33,357 nt of DNA from an uncultured Clostridia bacterium. Lineage in GTDB: Bacteria > Bacillota > Clostridia > Christensenellales > UBA3700. Below the pieces are notes generated by a model. It was not told the DNA's origin. It made no database searches and saw only the letters and a program-made list of their open reading frames with translations. The stretch is from the NCBI GenBank assembly GCA_947646415.1, contig CANSGN010000016.1, positions 1-33,357 of the forward strand, written 5' to 3'. The position numbers were made by a program, and so were the translations under genes. Shown here in pieces: positions 1-10,142 of this stretch. Numbering within the stretch: position 1 is the stretch's first letter; each line of letters starts with the position of its first letter.

Positions 1-14
1 ACGGAGGTTTTATT

Positions 15-2927
15 ATGGCAAAGATTATTAAAAGAGTTGGAATAGTATTTTTTGTACTAGTAATTTCCTTTCTATTAATATTAGGTTGCGTATTTGCAGT
101 AAATAGTGCAACTAAAGATAAAAATGCCGAAATACAAAACAACGATGGAAACGTACAAACAACGGCGGCTAAGACTTATACATTAAGTGGAACTTGTGCT
201 CAAATGGCAGCAAAATGGAATGAAGCTATATCGTATTCAAAAGCTCAACGAGCTTTAGTTCAAGTAGACTTGCATTCAGATTGGACAGCTGTTACAGATA
301 GCACTTATGGGACATCTTTTGGTACAGGAGTAGGTTTTGATAGTGGAAGAATATATGTTCCTGATGGAGCAAATATAAAATTAACTTTAAGTTATTATTA
401 TATGGGTAGCAAATTTTGTAATATAAATAGAAACTTATCAACATCGCATAGCAACGGGGAAGTATTTTATGTGTGTGGAAAACTTGAAATTGTCGATGAA
501 AATTTTGATACAACTGATTTTACAGAAGCTCTTAAAAATGGCAATCTTCCAAAAAACGGTAGAGGAGGAATAATAACAGGAGGAAACTCTACTTCATATT
601 GCTCAGCAATCTTAGTTAGTGGAATAAATGCTGAATTTATTCTTGATGGTGGATGTGTAGGTAAGAACAAAGCCAGCGTTGTTTCCGACATTAATGGAGG
701 GGTAAAACATGGTGCTATTGTTGTTTATAACAGAGCTACAGTAACTTTAAAAAGTGGTGTCATAGGAGGTAATATCGTTGATAGTGAACGTAATTATAAT
801 TATCCGGTAGGAGCAGTCTTGCTTGATTATGGTACTTTAAATTTAGGTGCGAATGATTATTATGGAATAAATATATGCTATAATCAATGTGGAGGAGTTG
901 CTGCACTAAATAATCAAAAGCCTAATTTATATGGGGGAATTAACATTTATGGTAATACCTTTGCTTATGGTAGTTATAATTTATCTGCTAGTTGTCAAGT
1001 TGCCGCAAATTTTACAACTAGAAATAATATAAACTGTAGCGTAAGTAGTGGTTTAGAAATTTATGATTTTAATAAGTTTATGCAAGGCAAAAATCCGGCA
1101 CAATATTTTTTAGATGATAGCGATTCACAGATAGCTATGCTAAATCCATCAACATACAATGTAGTTTTTACAGTTCCTTTGTATGTGGATAAACCTCCTA
1201 CAGCAGATACAGCTTATATAGAATATACAGGTTATGCTCAAACATATACCCCTGCAGGTTTTGATAGCTCAAAAATGAACTTAATATGCGAAGCAAAAAC
1301 GGATGTGTATAATCATAGTGAACCGTTTTATGCTTATGTTGAACCTAAAAGTGGCTATTTTTGGAGTGATTCAAGGAAATATGAGAGGATAACATATGGT
1401 TGGCGAATAACGAAAAAGCCATTGACAAAACCAACGGTAAAAACAGCTAGTTTTGAGTATAATGGACAAGTAAAGACACTTCAACTTAACAATTATTCAA
1501 GTACAACAATGACTATTTCGGGTAATACTGCAACAAATGCAGGCAGTTATAGTACAGTTGTTTCGTTAAAAGATAAAAACAACTATAAATGGTCGGATAA
1601 TACAACAGCTACTTTTAGTTTGACATGGACAATAACGCCAAAGCCAATAAGTAAACCGACCGCAGCAGATACCAACGAGTATATATTCAATAATGCAGAA
1701 CAAACATATATGCCAAAAGGATATAATTCTTCAACAATGGTAATAACGGATAATAAAAATACCAATGTAGGGGAATATACTGCAAAAGTTACGCCTAACT
1801 CCAACCATAAGTGGAGCGATAATACAACAACAGCTGTGGAGTTTAAGTATAGGATATTCCCTCCGGGAGTTGTTGTAAAAGATGGGGTAAAATATGATTA
1901 CCAATATATAGATAGTAACAATATTCGTCAATCTTACGGCAATAGCTATATGCACAAGTTGAATGACGAAAACTTAAATATAGTAAATGGCGTATCTAAA
2001 TATGTATTGGGAAATATCCCTGTAAATACAAGTATAGAAGTATTCCTAAATAATTTGCAGAGTGATAGAAACTTAATAAAGATATATGCAAAGGAAAGTG
2101 ATATAACTCCTATATATGACGGCTTGACAGGTACAAGGAGTGACTTAAGTCAAACCTTAGCAACAGGTTTTAAGGTAGAGCTTTACGAAAGTAGTGAGGA
2201 CGCAACCTTACTTGACACAATCTACCTATCTGTATTAGGGGATATAAACGGCGATGGTATGATAAACGCAAGTGACGTATCCTACTTAAGACAAGTAGCA
2301 AATGACAGTACATTGCTAGAAAGTATGTCATTGGAAAGACAGTTGGCTTGTATGATAAACAACAAAGGTGGAATAACCGAAATAGATAGTGAGATATTGA
2401 GGAACTATATTGGTAAGGAAATAGATTTAGATAAATTTATGGAAAGTGAAATAATAAACACAAGTACGGGTTATACATATTTAACTTTAGACAGGGACAA
2501 TATGTTGCGAAAGACAAGCACAAACAAAACCAATGTAATAGGTAATATATCAGTAAATACAAGTGTAGAAATGCTAAAGACAAAACTAGCAGAGATGGGA
2601 ATAAATATATCCGCAATGACAATCTACAACAGGAAAGGCGATGAAGTAACTGACAATAGTGCAATAGTAGGAACAGGCTGGAGAATAGAGGTAGGCGGAG
2701 AGGAAACATATTTATCCGTTTTAGGAGATTTGACAGGAGACGGAAGAATAACCGCAGCAGATATATCCTACTTAAGAGCAATAGCAGCAAGTGATACTAC
2801 AAATGTACAAGACTGCATATTACTATCTGCAATACTATTAAACAAAGGCGGAATAACTACAGCAGATAGTGAAGTGCTAAAACAATCAATCAAAGGTAAT
2901 ATACTTTTAAGTGAGTATAACAACTAA
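15..2927 (+). CDS. Secreted beta-helix/repeat surface protein with two dockerin-like modules
   Basis: 970 residues. ATG is preceded by GGAGG at 3-7. The N-terminus has two Lys/Arg clusters and a hydrophobic stretch ending LILGC (Cys25), which fits a loose lipobox, though type I cleavage after the following AVNSA is also possible. Residues about 150-340 are Gly-rich with 'GGI', 'ILDGG' and 'SGVIGGN' repeats typical of a right-handed beta-helix. Residues about 394-612 hold three repeats of roughly 75 residues with the pattern NAGSYS...WSDNTT...WTI, like MBG-type bacterial surface repeats. The C-terminal third is a duplicated module: an Ig-like half followed by a dockerin-like calcium loop, DINGDGMINASD (743-754) and DLTGDGRITAAD (905-916), each followed by a degenerate second loop (NKGGIT). 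No sortase motif or C-terminal membrane anchor is present. Likely exported; adhesive or scaffold-binding function is inferred. Confidence 0.8.
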   Translation: MAKIIKRVGIVFFVLVISFLLILGCVFAVNSATKDKNAEIQNNDGNVQTTAAKTYTLSGTCAQMAAKWNEAISYSKAQRALVQVDLHSDWTAVTDSTYGTSFGTGVGFDSGRIYVPDGANIKLTLSYYYMGSKFCNINRNLSTSHSNGEVFYVCGKLEIVDENFDTTDFTEALKNGNLPKNGRGGIITGGNSTSYCSAILVSGINAEFILDGGCVGKNKASVVSDINGGVKHGAIVVYNRATVTLKSGVIGGNIVDSERNYNYPVGAVLLDYGTLNLGANDYYGINICYNQCGGVAALNNQKPNLYGGINIYGNTFAYGSYNLSASCQVAANFTTRNNINCSVSSGLEIYDFNKFMQGKNPAQYFLDDSDSQIAMLNPSTYNVVFTVPLYVDKPPTADTAYIEYTGYAQTYTPAGFDSSKMNLICEAKTDVYNHSEPFYAYVEPKSGYFWSDSRKYERITYGWRITKKPLTKPTVKTASFEYNGQVKTLQLNNYSSTTMTISGNTATNAGSYSTVVSLKDKNNYKWSDNTTATFSLTWTITPKPISKPTAADTNEYIFNNAEQTYMPKGYNSSTMVITDNKNTNVGEYTAKVTPNSNHKWSDNTTTAVEFKYRIFPPGVVVKDGVKYDYQYIDSNNIRQSYGNSYMHKLNDENLNIVNGVSKYVLGNIPVNTSIEVFLNNLQSDRNLIKIYAKESDITPIYDGLTGTRSDLSQTLATGFKVELYESSEDATLLDTIYLSVLGDINGDGMINASDVSYLRQVANDSTLLESMSLERQLACMINNKGGITEIDSEILRNYIGKEIDLDKFMESEIINTSTGYTYLTLDRDNMLRKTSTNKTNVIGNISVNTSVEMLKTKLAEMGINISAMTIYNRKGDEVTDNSAIVGTGWRIEVGGEETYLSVLGDLTGDGRITAADISYLRAIAASDTTNVQDCILLSAILLNKGGITTADSEVLKQSIKGNILLSEYNN

Positions 2928-2982
2928 AGCTTTTAGCAAAATTTTAATATGTTTCAAACAAGATAAATTATAATAAAAACAA

Positions 2983-3013
2983 TAAAAACGTGCCGAAAAT
3001 CGGCACGTTTTTA
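2983..3013. terminator. Bidirectional intrinsic terminator
   Basis: A near-perfect hairpin, AAAACGTGCCGA / TCGGCACGTTTT with an AAA loop, has A-runs on one side and T-runs on the other. It lies between two convergent genes and can serve both. Confidence 0.9.
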
Positions 3014-3125
3014 ACTTTATATTAATTAGATTGTTTAAAACTATTATAAAACAAATTGAAATATATTTTGTTTGTATTAATATTTCCAAATACTTAGCTT
3101 ATTAGAAATTAAACATACTTAAAAA

Positions 3126-4871
3126 TTATTCATTAAGCAGTCTTTCCACATATTCCATTGTTTCGTCAGGGTTATAGGTTTTTGCTTTTATAAGCAACAT
3201 ATCGCCGCCCTCAAGCTTAGTTTCCGCACTTGCAAGTATTTGTTCCGCCCCTTTGCTGATTGTTTTAACTGCACACTCAGGTGGCCACAATAGGTCTTTA
3301 ATAAGTTTGCCGTCCGCAAAGGAATTATGTTCCACCATAACTTTAAAGCTGATTTGTTTTTGCTTTTTGCCCTCACGTTCTTGTTCGACAGTACGCTCAA
3401 GCAACGCATCGTACAAAGGCGGTACTTTAAAGAATTCCGCAACCAATGTTGCAATAAATATCGTAATACCCGTAAATAGGAATGAGTGGAAAGAGCCTGT
3501 AACCTCCATAACCAAAACCATTGCGGTGACAGGTGTTCTAACAGATGCTCCGAAAAATGCCGACATAGATATAACTATAAGTAGTTTAAATAGGGTAGTA
3601 TCAAGTCCCGCAAGTTGGAACAAATTGCCAAACAAACCGCCTATTAATGCACCGATAGTAAGCATTGGTATAAACAAGCCACCCGTTGCACCGCTGTTTA
3701 CGCTTATTGGAATTAGTATAAGTTTGACAAGCAATATTACAAGCAACATCCACCAAACAAAATTGCCGTTACCAATATTCATAATAAGCGAATGTCCGCC
3801 GCCGACAGTATCTACCAAAGCCAAACCTACGCCACCGCAAAGCAAAAATGCGAATATCAATTTTGCCCATTGCGGGATTTTTTTAGGAATGATTTTTTGT
3901 GAGTTGATAATCACATAGTTAAAGCCTACGCTTGCAAGACCAATAACAATACCAAGGACTACAAGCATCCAAATGTTGCCTATTGCAAACTTATCGGGGA
4001 AAGCCCCAAAATCAAACAAATAACCTGTTCCGCCCCAAAGTTGAGCGATAGCGTTAGACGTCAAAACACCTACCGTAACGGAACAACCCGCAGTCAAAAG
4101 CAACATAGGAGTTACTTTTTTTTGCACTTCTTCTATAACAAAAATTATTCCTGTCAATGGGGCATTAAAAGCAACCGCCAAACCCGTACCGCTACCTGCG
4201 GACATAATATATCTTGTCCAAGCCATCCTGCATTTTAACAACCTACAAGCACCTTGAGCGGTTGTAGCACCGATTTGTATTGACGGACCCTCCGACCCCA
4301 AAGACAAACCTCCGAAATATGTTAAAAGCGAGGATGCAATAGTAGTAAGCAACACTCTTAGCCAACGGAAAGTCAATATACCGCGAAGTACACCCTCCGT
4401 ACGCGGAACGCCTGAGCCTTTACATTCCGGTGTGACTTTTAACAAAAAATAACATAGCAAAGCGATAACTACCAAGCCAAATAAAAATAATGGTGTCCAA
4501 GCGGGATTATTACGCACTAAAATGTAAATGTCCTTTGACCAACCTATTAAAAGATTTGCAAACTTGGTATAAAGTCCAACGATAATGCCAACCAAAATTC
4601 CGCAAACACCGCTGTAACAAATAACAGGGATAATAACGTTTCTAAAATATCCCAAAGTAGGTCGCATTGAGTAATTTGTTTTAGCCTTTTTTGTTTCCTG
4701 CGAATGTGTTGCAATATCTTCGATAATTACGTTTGAAATATTGTCGTTTTTATCGTATTCTTCGTCGTAAAAAACACCGTCCCCATTGTTAAGTTGCTCA
4801 ATGGGTCGATTTTCGTAGGCTTTTTCATTTGTTTTGATTGCATCGGACTGCTCTAAATCTTTTTCTTGCAT
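3126..4871 (-). CDS. ClC-family chloride channel/antiporter with C-terminal TrkA_C-like domain
   Basis: 581 residues. Start is supported by AGGAAAG just upstream and by a consensus promoter. Residues 1-70 form an acidic cytosolic tail, about 75-485 the multi-helix ClC core, and about 505-581 a TrkA_C-like (RCK C-terminal) regulatory domain. ClC signature elements are present: GSGVP (152-156), GSEGP (192-196) and GLFIP (398-402). The external gating glutamate of GxEGP is kept (Glu194), and FVIEEV (244-249) carries glutamates where H+/Cl- exchangers have the inner proton glutamate, so an antiporter is more likely than a channel (inference from CLC-ec1). The usual Arg/Lys of G(K/R)EGP is Ser here. 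Monocistronic, convergent with the upstream surface-protein gene. Confidence 0.93.
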   Translation of the reverse strand: MQEKDLEQSDAIKTNEKAYENRPIEQLNNGDGVFYDEEYDKNDNISNVIIEDIATHSQETKKAKTNYSMRPTLGYFRNVIIPVICYSGVCGILVGIIVGLYTKFANLLIGWSKDIYILVRNNPAWTPLFLFGLVVIALLCYFLLKVTPECKGSGVPRTEGVLRGILTFRWLRVLLTTIASSLLTYFGGLSLGSEGPSIQIGATTAQGACRLLKCRMAWTRYIMSAGSGTGLAVAFNAPLTGIIFVIEEVQKKVTPMLLLTAGCSVTVGVLTSNAIAQLWGGTGYLFDFGAFPDKFAIGNIWMLVVLGIVIGLASVGFNYVIINSQKIIPKKIPQWAKLIFAFLLCGGVGLALVDTVGGGHSLIMNIGNGNFVWWMLLVILLVKLILIPISVNSGATGGLFIPMLTIGALIGGLFGNLFQLAGLDTTLFKLLIVISMSAFFGASVRTPVTAMVLVMEVTGSFHSFLFTGITIFIATLVAEFFKVPPLYDALLERTVEQEREGKKQKQISFKVMVEHNSFADGKLIKDLLWPPECAVKTISKGAEQILASAETKLEGGDMLLIKAKTYNPDETMEYVERLLNE

Positions 4872-4899
4872 AGTACTTTCCTAATTTTTTTACAGGTTA

Positions 4900-4928
4900 A
4901 GTATAAACCAAAAAGCTTTATATGTCAA
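4900..4928 (-). promoter_or_regulatory. Promoter of the ClC gene
   Basis: On the minus strand TTGACA (4923-4928) and TATACT (4900-4905) are separated by exactly 17 bases, giving a short leader before the ATG at 4871. Confidence 0.85.
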
Positions 4929-5001
4929 GCACGCATAAATAAAACGGTAATTAAATTATGCCTTTTTTTGCGATAGTATAAAATAAAATTTCAAGTTAAA
5001 A

Positions 5002-5031
5002 TTTACACACAACAACACTTTTGTGCATATA
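5002..5031 (+). promoter_or_regulatory. Possible promoter of the ferritin-like gene
   Basis: TTTACA (5002-5007) lies 18 bases before CATATA (5026-5031). This is a weaker match than other promoters in the window; it is the best candidate in the 190-base divergent gap. Confidence 0.4.
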
Positions 5032-5061
5032 TTAAAGTAATGCAAAAATTAGGGGGATAAT

Positions 5062-5568
5062 ATGAAACTGATAAAAGTTGATTTGGAATATCCGGAGGTT
5101 GAAATTGATTCGGTAAGTATGAGCGACTGCAGATGTCTTATGGAGGACTACGGTGGTGCGGAAAGTGAACTTACTGCTATTTTAACTTATATTTACCAAG
5201 CATATACGCTAAGTGAAATGGAACAGTATAAAGAGTTGCAAGAAACACTTGAGGGAATTGCAGTAACCGAAATGCACCATCACAAAATGCTTGGGGAGGC
5301 AATAGTAAAGCTTGGCGGAACGCCTGTAATGGGTGGAACTCATAAATTTTGGAACGGCAGTATGGTAAACTATTGCAAGGATATAATAAATATGATTAAC
5401 ATAGATATAAAAGCGGAAAATATCGCTATAGAAAACTATAAAAAGACTATGAGATGCGTACAAAACTATTCCATACGTGAACTAATTGAGCGTATTATCA
5501 TGGACGAAGAGTTACATATTTTGGCGCTTGAGGAGCAAAAACGCAAAATTATAGAGAGAAATTGTTGA
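5062..5568 (+). CDS. Ferritin-like diiron protein (rubrerythrin/bacterioferritin-type four-helix bundle)
   Basis: 168 residues; AGGGGG precedes the ATG. The spacing of metal ligands matches a ferritin-like diiron site: Glu34/Glu36 in helix 1 (AESEL), Glu70-x-x-His73 (TEMHHH) in helix 2, Glu119 (IKAEN) in helix 3 and Glu149-x-x-His152 (DEELH) in helix 4. There is no rubredoxin-like CxxC tail, so it is not a classical two-domain rubrerythrin. No signal peptide, so cytosolic. Family members handle iron storage or peroxide reduction; which applies here cannot be decided from sequence. It stands alone, divergent from the ClC gene, with no obvious terminator before secG. Confidence 0.8.
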   Translation: MKLIKVDLEYPEVEIDSVSMSDCRCLMEDYGGAESELTAILTYIYQAYTLSEMEQYKELQETLEGIAVTEMHHHKMLGEAIVKLGGTPVMGGTHKFWNGSMVNYCKDIINMINIDIKAENIAIENYKKTMRCVQNYSIRELIERIIMDEELHILALEEQKRKIIERNC

Positions 5569-5646
5569 TAATTTATTGGTAAACAAATAAGTTTTGCTTG
5601 ATTTTAACTAAAATATGTGCTAAAAATAAAAATATTGATAAAATGC

Positions 5647-5675
5647 TTGTAATTATTTTTATTTTGTGATATTAT
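5647..5675 (+). promoter_or_regulatory. Promoter of secG
   Basis: TTGTAA (5647-5652), 17-base spacer, TATTAT (5670-5675), with an extended -10 TGA just before the hexamer. Confidence 0.75.
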
Positions 5676-5706
5676 AGGGTAGTTAAGTAAAATGGAGGTT
5701 TATCAA

Positions 5707-6006
5707 ATGAATATGTTAAACTCATTACAAATGATGATAAGTGCGGTAGGCGACTATACAGGAATAAACATTTTTAGAGATATTCTTGTAATATTAATGG
5801 TGTTGCTTGCTATCGCGTTGGTTGTTATAATTCTTATGCAAAAGGGCACTAATGACAATATTGGTGTTATCGGCGGCGAGACAGATACTTATATGGGCAG
5901 AAACAAAGGTCAAAACAAGGAAAGAAAGTTGAAATTGGCAACTGCAATTATCGGTGGTATTATTGTAGTTTTGGCAATTATTTATTTTGTATTGCTACTT
6001 GTTTGA
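5707..6006 (+). CDS. secG: Preprotein translocase subunit SecG
   Basis: 99 residues from ATG 5707. An in-frame ATG at 5692 overlaps the GGAGG (5694-5698) that is well placed for 5707, so the later start is preferred. There are two membrane helices (about residues 21-45 and 74-98) joined by the conserved SecG loop: VIILMQKG, then Gly-rich NIGVIGG, then DTYMGRNKG and a basic stretch. SecG assists SecYE during protein export. Located directly before rnr and smpB, an order common in Firmicutes, but here followed by its own terminator. Confidence 0.93.
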   Translation: MNMLNSLQMMISAVGDYTGINIFRDILVILMVLLAIALVVIILMQKGTNDNIGVIGGETDTYMGRNKGQNKERKLKLATAIIGGIIVVLAIIYFVLLLV

Positions 6007-6025
6007 TTTTGGAAAAAACTTATAT

Positions 6026-6065
6026 TACGGCTGTACTTGAGCAAGGTCAGCCGTATTTTTTATAA
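6026..6065 (+). terminator. Terminator after secG
   Basis: TACGGCTG / CAGCCGTA stem (6026-6033 with 6048-6055) with a 14-base loop, followed by a run of Ts. Confidence 0.8.
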
Positions 6066-6080
6066 TATTTGCAAAAAGTA

Positions 6081-6109
6081 TTGTGTGAGACAGTTTAAAA
6101 TGATAAAAT
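6081..6109 (+). promoter_or_regulatory. Promoter of rnr-smpB
   Basis: TTGTGT (6081-6086), 17-base spacer, TAAAAT (6104-6109) with extended -10 TGA. It lies between the secG terminator and rnr. Confidence 0.6.
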
Positions 6110-6158
6110 AAGCTTGTAAGGCATTTTTTGTTTTATAGCTTAATAAGGTAAAAAATAT

Positions 6159-8234
6159 ATGGGATTTGAGTATAAAATAGCTGAAAAGATAGAAAAAATA
6201 AAAATCGATGGAATGTCCTGTTCGGAAATTGCGAACAGGTTGGGTTTTTACTCTAAATTTGAAGTAGGCGAAATAAAAAAAGTGCTTGAAAGTTTGGAAA
6301 AAGCGGGAAAGCTTAAAACAAAAGGCAGCAAGTATTTTAAAGTTAAGCAAGTGGCAAAAATAAAAGGTGTATTGCGTGGCAATAAACGCGGATTTGCTTT
6401 TTTGGCTAGGGAGGACGGCGGAGAAGATTTGTTTATCCCTCACAAAAATTTGCATGGGGCACAGCACGGGGATACCGTGTATTGCGTTATCGTAAAAGGG
6501 GACGAGGCAAAAGTAGTAGATATTTTGGAGCGTGGCGTAAAAAGAATTGTCGGAACTTACGAAAAAACCAAAAATTTCGGGTTTGTGGTGGCTGACGATA
6601 ATTGTTACTATTCGGATATTTTTATCCCGAGTGGTAAAGATTTGAAAGCTGCTGACAATACAAAAGTTATTTGCGAAATCACTAAGTTTGCCGAGCGTAA
6701 TCCCGAGGGCAAAATTGTGGAAATTATTGGCAAGGCAGGGGATAAAAAGAGCGAAGTTTTGTCCATTTTAAAGTCTTACGGATTTTTTAACACTTTCCCT
6801 AAAGAAACTGAGGCGGAAGCAAGCAATATGCGTACAAAATTCACTTCCAACAGAACTTCTTTTGTAGATATGCTTACAATTTCCATTGATGGCGACGACA
6901 GTAAAGATTTGGATGACGCGATTTCCGTATTTAAACATGACAATTACTATAAATTGTATGTGCATATAGCGGATGTGTCGCATTTTGTCGAAAAAGGAAG
7001 TATTTTGGATAAAGAAGCTTTTAAAAGGTGTACAAGCGTGTATTTCCCTGGGAGTGTTTATCCTATGTTGCCGCCTGTTTTGAGTAACGGATTATGTTCG
7101 CTAAACGGTGGGGAGGACAGGCTTGCTTTAACCTGCGAAATGACAATAGATTTTGCAGGTAACGTCATTGACCGCAGGATAGTAAAAAGTATAATAAATA
7201 ATGATTATGCAATGACTTATAAGGTTGTACAAGCTATTTTGGATGGGGACGAAAATCTTAAAACTCAATATTCCAAAGTTTATGGTATGATTTGCGATGC
7301 TTACGATTTGTCGAGGATACTAAATGACAAAAGGCAAAAACGCGGGTCGATAAATTTTGAAACAAAAGAGTGCAAAGTTATTTTGGACGATAAAGGTAAT
7401 GTTTCGGAGATAAAGCCTTATCCTTATCTTGTAAGCAATAGCATAATAGAAGAATTTATGCTTGCAGCAAATGAAACTGTTGCGGAGTTTATTTGCGGGT
7501 TGGAATTGCCTTTTGTATACAGAACGCACGAAGAGCCTGACGGCGAAAAAATGATTGCACTTAAAAAATTTGTGGAGTCATGCGGATATAGGTTGGAAAA
7601 GGGCAAAATGCACCCTGCTAAATTGCAAAAGTTGCTTGACGAAGTACAAGGCACAAAAATGGAAAGCATAATATCAAAAGTTATGCTAAGAAGTATGAAA
7701 AAAGCAAAGTATACTGTGGATAATTTGGGGCATTTTGGCTTGGCGGCAGAGTATTATTGCCATTTTACTTCCCCTATACGCAGATATCCGGACTTGCAAA
7801 TTCACAGAATAATAAAGGCAATGCTTGATGGTAAGCTTGGCAGTTTGGAAAAACTTGAAAGATGGTGTGAAGAAATTGCCGAAGTTTCCAGCGAAAGGGA
7901 AAGAGCTGCCGAAATGGCGGAAAGAGATATCGACGACTATTATAAAGCGGAATATATGCTTAAACATGTGGGAGAAGAGTTTGACGGAGTTGTCAGCGGT
8001 GTAACTGCTTTTGGAATATTTGTTGAGCTTGAAAATACCGCGGAAGGACTTTCTCGATTGGATAATTTACCTAAAGATAATTACGAGTTTGTGGAAAATA
8101 GATTTTTGCTAAAAGGCACAAAACATAGCTATACTTTGGGACAAGTAGTAAGAATCAAAGTTTTGGGTGCGGATGTAGATAACCGAAAAGTTACATTTAA
8201 AGTGCTAGAGCAAGACGGGGTGGAAAATGAGTAA
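6159..8234 (+). CDS. rnr: Ribonuclease R
   Basis: 691 residues. A 3'-5' exoribonuclease that degrades structured RNA and, with tmRNA-SmpB, faulty mRNA. Domains in order: an N-terminal winged-helix segment (about 1-65), two cold-shock/OB domains ([13 protein letters not shown] near 70 and a second near 125), the RNB catalytic domain with [10 protein letters not shown] (244-253) supplying the Mg2+-binding aspartates and [16 protein letters not shown] near the end of the domain, and a C-terminal S1 domain (about 605-685, [17 protein letters not shown]). Full length for the family. Its last 8 bases overlap smpB, so the two are translationally coupled. Confidence 0.96.
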   Translation: MGFEYKIAEKIEKIKIDGMSCSEIANRLGFYSKFEVGEIKKVLESLEKAGKLKTKGSKYFKVKQVAKIKGVLRGNKRGFAFLAREDGGEDLFIPHKNLHGAQHGDTVYCVIVKGDEAKVVDILERGVKRIVGTYEKTKNFGFVVADDNCYYSDIFIPSGKDLKAADNTKVICEITKFAERNPEGKIVEIIGKAGDKKSEVLSILKSYGFFNTFPKETEAEASNMRTKFTSNRTSFVDMLTISIDGDDSKDLDDAISVFKHDNYYKLYVHIADVSHFVEKGSILDKEAFKRCTSVYFPGSVYPMLPPVLSNGLCSLNGGEDRLALTCEMTIDFAGNVIDRRIVKSIINNDYAMTYKVVQAILDGDENLKTQYSKVYGMICDAYDLSRILNDKRQKRGSINFETKECKVILDDKGNVSEIKPYPYLVSNSIIEEFMLAANETVAEFICGLELPFVYRTHEEPDGEKMIALKKFVESCGYRLEKGKMHPAKLQKLLDEVQGTKMESIISKVMLRSMKKAKYTVDNLGHFGLAAEYYCHFTSPIRRYPDLQIHRIIKAMLDGKLGSLEKLERWCEEIAEVSSERERAAEMAERDIDDYYKAEYMLKHVGEEFDGVVSGVTAFGIFVELENTAEGLSRLDNLPKDNYEFVENRFLLKGTKHSYTLGQVVRIKVLGADVDNRKVTFKVLEQDGVENE

Positions 8235-8685
8235 TATTAAAATAGTTGCTACAAATAAAAAAGCTTACCATGATTATTTTATCGAGGACTGTATAGAGGC
8301 AGGCATTGTGCTTGTGGGCAGCGAAGTAAAATCAATCAGGCTTGGGCAAGTCAATATGAAAGATACCTATTGTTTGATTCGCGGGGATGAAATTGAGCTT
8401 ATCAATCTGCACATTTCCCCTTATGAAAAAGGCAGCTACTTTAATGTGGATAGCAGACGTTCAAGAAAGTTATTGCTTAAAAAGGCGGAAATAAATAAGC
8501 TTAGGGGTAAAGTAGAGCAAAAAGGGTACACTTTAGTACCTACAAAGCTGTATTTTAAACAAGGGTTGGTAAAAGTGGAAATTGCTACTGCAAAAGGTAA
8601 GGAACTTCATGACAAAAGACAATCTTTGCAAGACAAACAGCAGGCAAGGCAACTTGAAAGAGATTTGAAAAATTACAATAGATAA
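8227..8685 (+). CDS. smpB: SsrA (tmRNA)-binding protein SmpB
   Basis: 152 residues. Binds tmRNA and brings it to stalled ribosomes for trans-translation. Family features are present: the N-terminal [30 protein letters not shown], the [12 protein letters not shown] segment, and the basic C-terminal tail [20 protein letters not shown] that folds into the decoding centre. The start overlaps the end of rnr by 8 bases, with GGGGTGG as ribosome binding site. No tmRNA gene (ssrA) is found in the 138 bases downstream. Confidence 0.96.
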   Translation: MSNIKIVATNKKAYHDYFIEDCIEAGIVLVGSEVKSIRLGQVNMKDTYCLIRGDEIELINLHISPYEKGSYFNVDSRRSRKLLLKKAEINKLRGKVEQKGYTLVPTKLYFKQGLVKVEIATAKGKELHDKRQSLQDKQQARQLERDLKNYNR

Positions 8686-8723
8686 CTGCTTTTCGTAAAA
8701 ATTGTTTTTTGTTGCAAAAAGTA

Positions 8724-8752
8724 TTGAAAAATCATTTGTTTTTAGATATAAT
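8724..8752 (+). promoter_or_regulatory. Promoter of metY-metA
   Basis: TTGAAA (8724-8729), 17-base spacer, TATAAT (8747-8752). The remaining leader of about 65 bases is too short for a SAM (S-box) riboswitch or a T-box. Confidence 0.8.
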
Positions 8753-8823
8753 TAAATATAATATCATTATTATAACTAAAACAACTTAATCGGAATAAAA
8801 ATTTTAAAATATAGGAGTACATT

Positions 8824-10095
8824 ATGGATATTCAGACTAAATGCGTGCAAGCGGGATATGAGCCAAAAAACGGCGAGCCAAGGGTTTTGCCGCTATATCA
8901 ATCGACAACTTATGTTTACGAAACGCCCGAACAACTTGCTAAATTGTTTGATTTGAGCGAGGACGGACATATTTATACAAGAATAAGCAATCCGACAGTA
9001 GCTGCTTTCGAGGCTAAAGTCAACGCTTTGGAGGGTGGTGTAGGTGCGGTTGCTTGCTCAAGCGGACTTGCAGCGGAAACACTTGCAATTTTAAATGTAT
9101 GTAATGCGGGCGATAATATAGTAAGCTTGACTACTATTTACGGCGGTACTTTTAATTTGTTCAACGTAACACTTAGAAAATACGGTATTGATACAAGATT
9201 TGTTTTCCCACAAGCGGGTTATGAGGAGATTGCAAAAGTGATTGATGACAAAACAAAAATCATTTATTGCGAAACACTTGCAAACCCAAATATGAATATC
9301 GCAAACTTTGAATTGCTTGCAAAAGTTGCCAAAGATTACGGTGTTTTGTTTATGGTTGACAATACATTGGCAACCCCTATCATTTGTAGACCTATCGAAC
9401 TTGGGGCAAATGTGGTAGTACATTCCACAAGTAAATATTTGGATGGACATGCTAGTTGTGTAGGCGGTATAATCGTAGATGGTGGCAATTTTGATTTTAA
9501 AGGTAATCCTAGATATCCCGAGTTTAATGTACCTGACGAAAGTTATCATGGTTTAGTTTACACAAGCGTTGCACCTGCATGTTTTAGTGTTAAGGCAAGG
9601 GTGCAAATGATGAGAGATTTGGGAAGTTGCATGAGCCCATTTAACGCATATTTAACTAATCTAGGTGCGGAGACTTTACATTTGCGTATGGTAAAGCATA
9701 GTGAAAATGCTTTGTTATGTGCGAAAGCTTTAAGTCAAAATCCTAAAATCGAATGGGTTAAATATAGTGGACTAGAGGGGGATGAAAACTACGATAAGGC
9801 ACAAAAATATTTTACCGATGGATTGAATTCCGGTATGGTTGTATTTGGAATTAAGGGTGATAAAGAGCAAGTTTGTGATTTTATGAAAGCATTAAAACTT
9901 ATAAAAATAGTCACTCATATTGCCGATACAAGGACATGTATTTTGCACCCTGCAACTACAACGCACAGACAGTTATCCGCAGAGGAATTGGTAGCTTGCG
10001 GTATAAGCGAAAACTTGGTAAGGCTTTCTGTCGGTATAGAAAACCCTTACGATTTGATAAGCGATTTGGAACAAGCTTTACAAGCTATTTATTGA
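8824..10095 (+). CDS. metY: O-acetylhomoserine sulfhydrylase (homocysteine synthase), PLP-dependent
   Basis: 423 residues, the usual length. Cys/Met-metabolism PLP-enzyme family. The Schiff-base lysine is Lys204 in HSTSKYLDGHASCVGG; ACSSGLAAET near residue 80 is the phosphate-binding loop. The segment after the lysine (GNPRYPEFNVPDESYHGLVY) is characteristic of MetY rather than MetB/MetC. It converts O-acetylhomoserine plus sulfide to homocysteine. AGGAG precedes the ATG. metA follows after 47 bases without a terminator, giving a two-gene pathway operon. Confidence 0.93.
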   Translation: MDIQTKCVQAGYEPKNGEPRVLPLYQSTTYVYETPEQLAKLFDLSEDGHIYTRISNPTVAAFEAKVNALEGGVGAVACSSGLAAETLAILNVCNAGDNIVSLTTIYGGTFNLFNVTLRKYGIDTRFVFPQAGYEEIAKVIDDKTKIIYCETLANPNMNIANFELLAKVAKDYGVLFMVDNTLATPIICRPIELGANVVVHSTSKYLDGHASCVGGIIVDGGNFDFKGNPRYPEFNVPDESYHGLVYTSVAPACFSVKARVQMMRDLGSCMSPFNAYLTNLGAETLHLRMVKHSENALLCAKALSQNPKIEWVKYSGLEGDENYDKAQKYFTDGLNSGMVVFGIKGDKEQVCDFMKALKLIKIVTHIADTRTCILHPATTTHRQLSAEELVACGISENLVRLSVGIENPYDLISDLEQALQAIY

Positions 10096-10142
10096 TTTAA
10101 CCTCGATTTTTGAGCGGATTTTAGTCAAAAGGAGATGATGAT

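Noticed and set aside
3253..3918. 221-codon open frame opposite the ClC gene
   Set aside because: It is the antisense shadow of a well-conserved ClC coding sequence, with no ribosome binding site or recognisable domain.
8686..8823. tmRNA (ssrA) gene after smpB, or SAM/T-box riboswitch before metY
   Set aside because: Only 138 bases, filled mostly by AT-rich sequence and a promoter; no tRNA-like ends or riboswitch core.
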